From the NCBI GenBank assembly GCA_012032575.1, contig JAAUSP010000017.1, forward strand, positions 1-30,617: 30,617 bases of DNA, given 5' to 3'. A program made the translations under genes and the position numbers. The DNA is from Anaerolineales bacterium (lineage in GTDB: Bacteria; Chloroflexota; Anaerolineae; 4572-78; J111). The notes beneath the pieces were generated by a model that saw only the letters and a program-made list of their open reading frames with translations, did not search any database and was not told the DNA's origin. Positions 30,102-30,617 of this stretch are shown piece after piece (within the stretch, counting starts at the first letter, position 1; the number at the start of each line of letters is the position of its first letter).

Positions 30102-30617
30102 ATGATGCAAGCAATTGAAATCCCCTACCTAAGCTATCCACTCAACGCCGAGGTCGAAATCCCCGGCTCGAAAAGCATCACCAACCGGGCGCTGCTGGTG
30201 GCGGCGTTGGCCGGGGGCGACTCGATCCTGGACAATGCTCTGTTCAGCGACGACACCCACTGGTTTTCGACCTGTTTGCAGCAGTTGGGCTTCTCGGTCA
30301 GCAGCGAGCCGGACGCGGCCCGTTTTCGCGTGACCGGTCTGGGCGGCGATATTCCCGCTACGCAGGCCGATTTATTTGTGGGCAATGCCGGCACCGCTGC
30401 CCGCTTTATCACGGCTATGGTGGCCCTGGGTCAGGGCCGCTACCGGCTGGACGGCATCCCCCGCATGCGCGAGCGGCCCATGGGCGAACTGCTGGCGGTG
30501 CTGCAAGCTGCCGGAACAGGGGTAGAGTTTGAGGGCCAGCCCGGCTACACTGCCCTACGTTCTTCACAGCCGGGGCTTTCAGGGCGGGCACATTCGGCTC
30601 AAGGCCAACCAGACCAG
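30102..30617 (+). CDS. aroA: 3-phosphoshikimate 1-carboxyvinyltransferase (EPSP synthase), N-terminal part, with a late frameshift
   Basis: Transfers the enolpyruvyl group to shikimate 3-phosphate. EVEIPGSKSITNRALLVAALAGG near residues 15-37 is the phosphate/shikimate-binding start, and FVGNAGTAARFITAMVAL (near 89-106) is the PEP-binding motif. LDGIPRMRERPMGELL and LGGD are also present. From about 30545 the frame changes: the expected HSRGFQGGHIRLKANQT is found in the next frame up to the window end. Removing one A near 30545-30552 would join them. It is truncated by the right edge. The start is one of two adjacent ATGs (30102, 30105); no Shine-Dalgarno is seen. The ATPase/DUF4435 cassette separates it from tyrA. 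Confidence 0.94.
   Translation, partial: MMQAIEIPYLSYPLNAEVEIPGSKSITNRALLVAALAGGDSILDNALFSDDTHWFSTCLQQLGFSVSSEPDAARFRVTGLGGDIPATQADLFVGNAGTAARFITAMVALGQGRYRLDGIPRMRERPMGELLAVLQAAGTGVEFEGQPGYTALRSSQPGLSGRAHSAQGQPDQ

Overview
The window looks like a chromosomal piece of a Chloroflexota bacterium (Anaerolineae-like), probably assembled from long reads or a metagenome. I base this on protein flavour (EF-Tu, an archaeal/thermophile-type AhcY, DAHP synthase with a ferredoxin-like N-terminus, a Chloroflexota/Cyanobacteria-type helical N-terminal module) and on dispersed heptanucleotide repeats. The lineage is an inference. At least eight single-base indels, several in homopolymers, break genes that should be essential, so the sequence itself carries errors.

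Layout. 1-1118 (minus): 3-methyladenine DNA glycosylase, a 57-residue membrane peptide, and the first 76 residues of a protein running off the left edge. 1483-3984 (plus): an 833-residue mannose-1-phosphate guanylyltransferase-like protein fused to a degenerate phosphomannomutase domain. 4158-16903 (minus): a large transcription/translation block, in transcription order rpoB, rpsL, rpsG, fusA, tuf, then rpmG, secE, nusG, rplK, rplA, L10 leader, rplJ, rplL. It is permuted relative to the common bacterial order and rpoC is absent. Regulatory sites include strong -35/-10 boxes before rpoB and before rpsL, a structured terminator-like leader before rpoB, a terminator after tuf, and an L10 leader plus attenuator before rplJ.

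17409-22170 (minus): an S-adenosylmethionine-cycle cluster, in transcription order mtnA, a PfkB-family (probable adenosine) kinase, ahcY, metK. It has a promoter and an attenuator-like terminator ahead of mtnA. Together the enzymes make SAM, hydrolyse S-adenosylhomocysteine, phosphorylate adenosine and salvage methylthioribose. 22445-24255 (plus): a GT-C membrane glycosyltransferase with a predicted leaderless promoter. 24239-25315 (minus): a PHP metallohydrolase overlapping it tail to tail. 25604-25786 (plus): a small membrane protein with its own promoter and terminator.

25961-30617 (plus): aromatic amino acid genes aroF, tyrA and aroA. Between tyrA and aroA sits a visibly AT-richer two-gene cassette, an ABC-type ATPase followed by a DUF4435/TOPRIM-like protein. 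This resembles the AriA/AriB pair of the PARIS anti-phage system and is the most interesting gene content here.

A second theme is a network of short tandem arrays, nearly all with a 7-bp period but with different unit sequences, placed between genes, at gene ends and once inside a coding region. Several are arranged as inverted arrays that can fold into hairpins.
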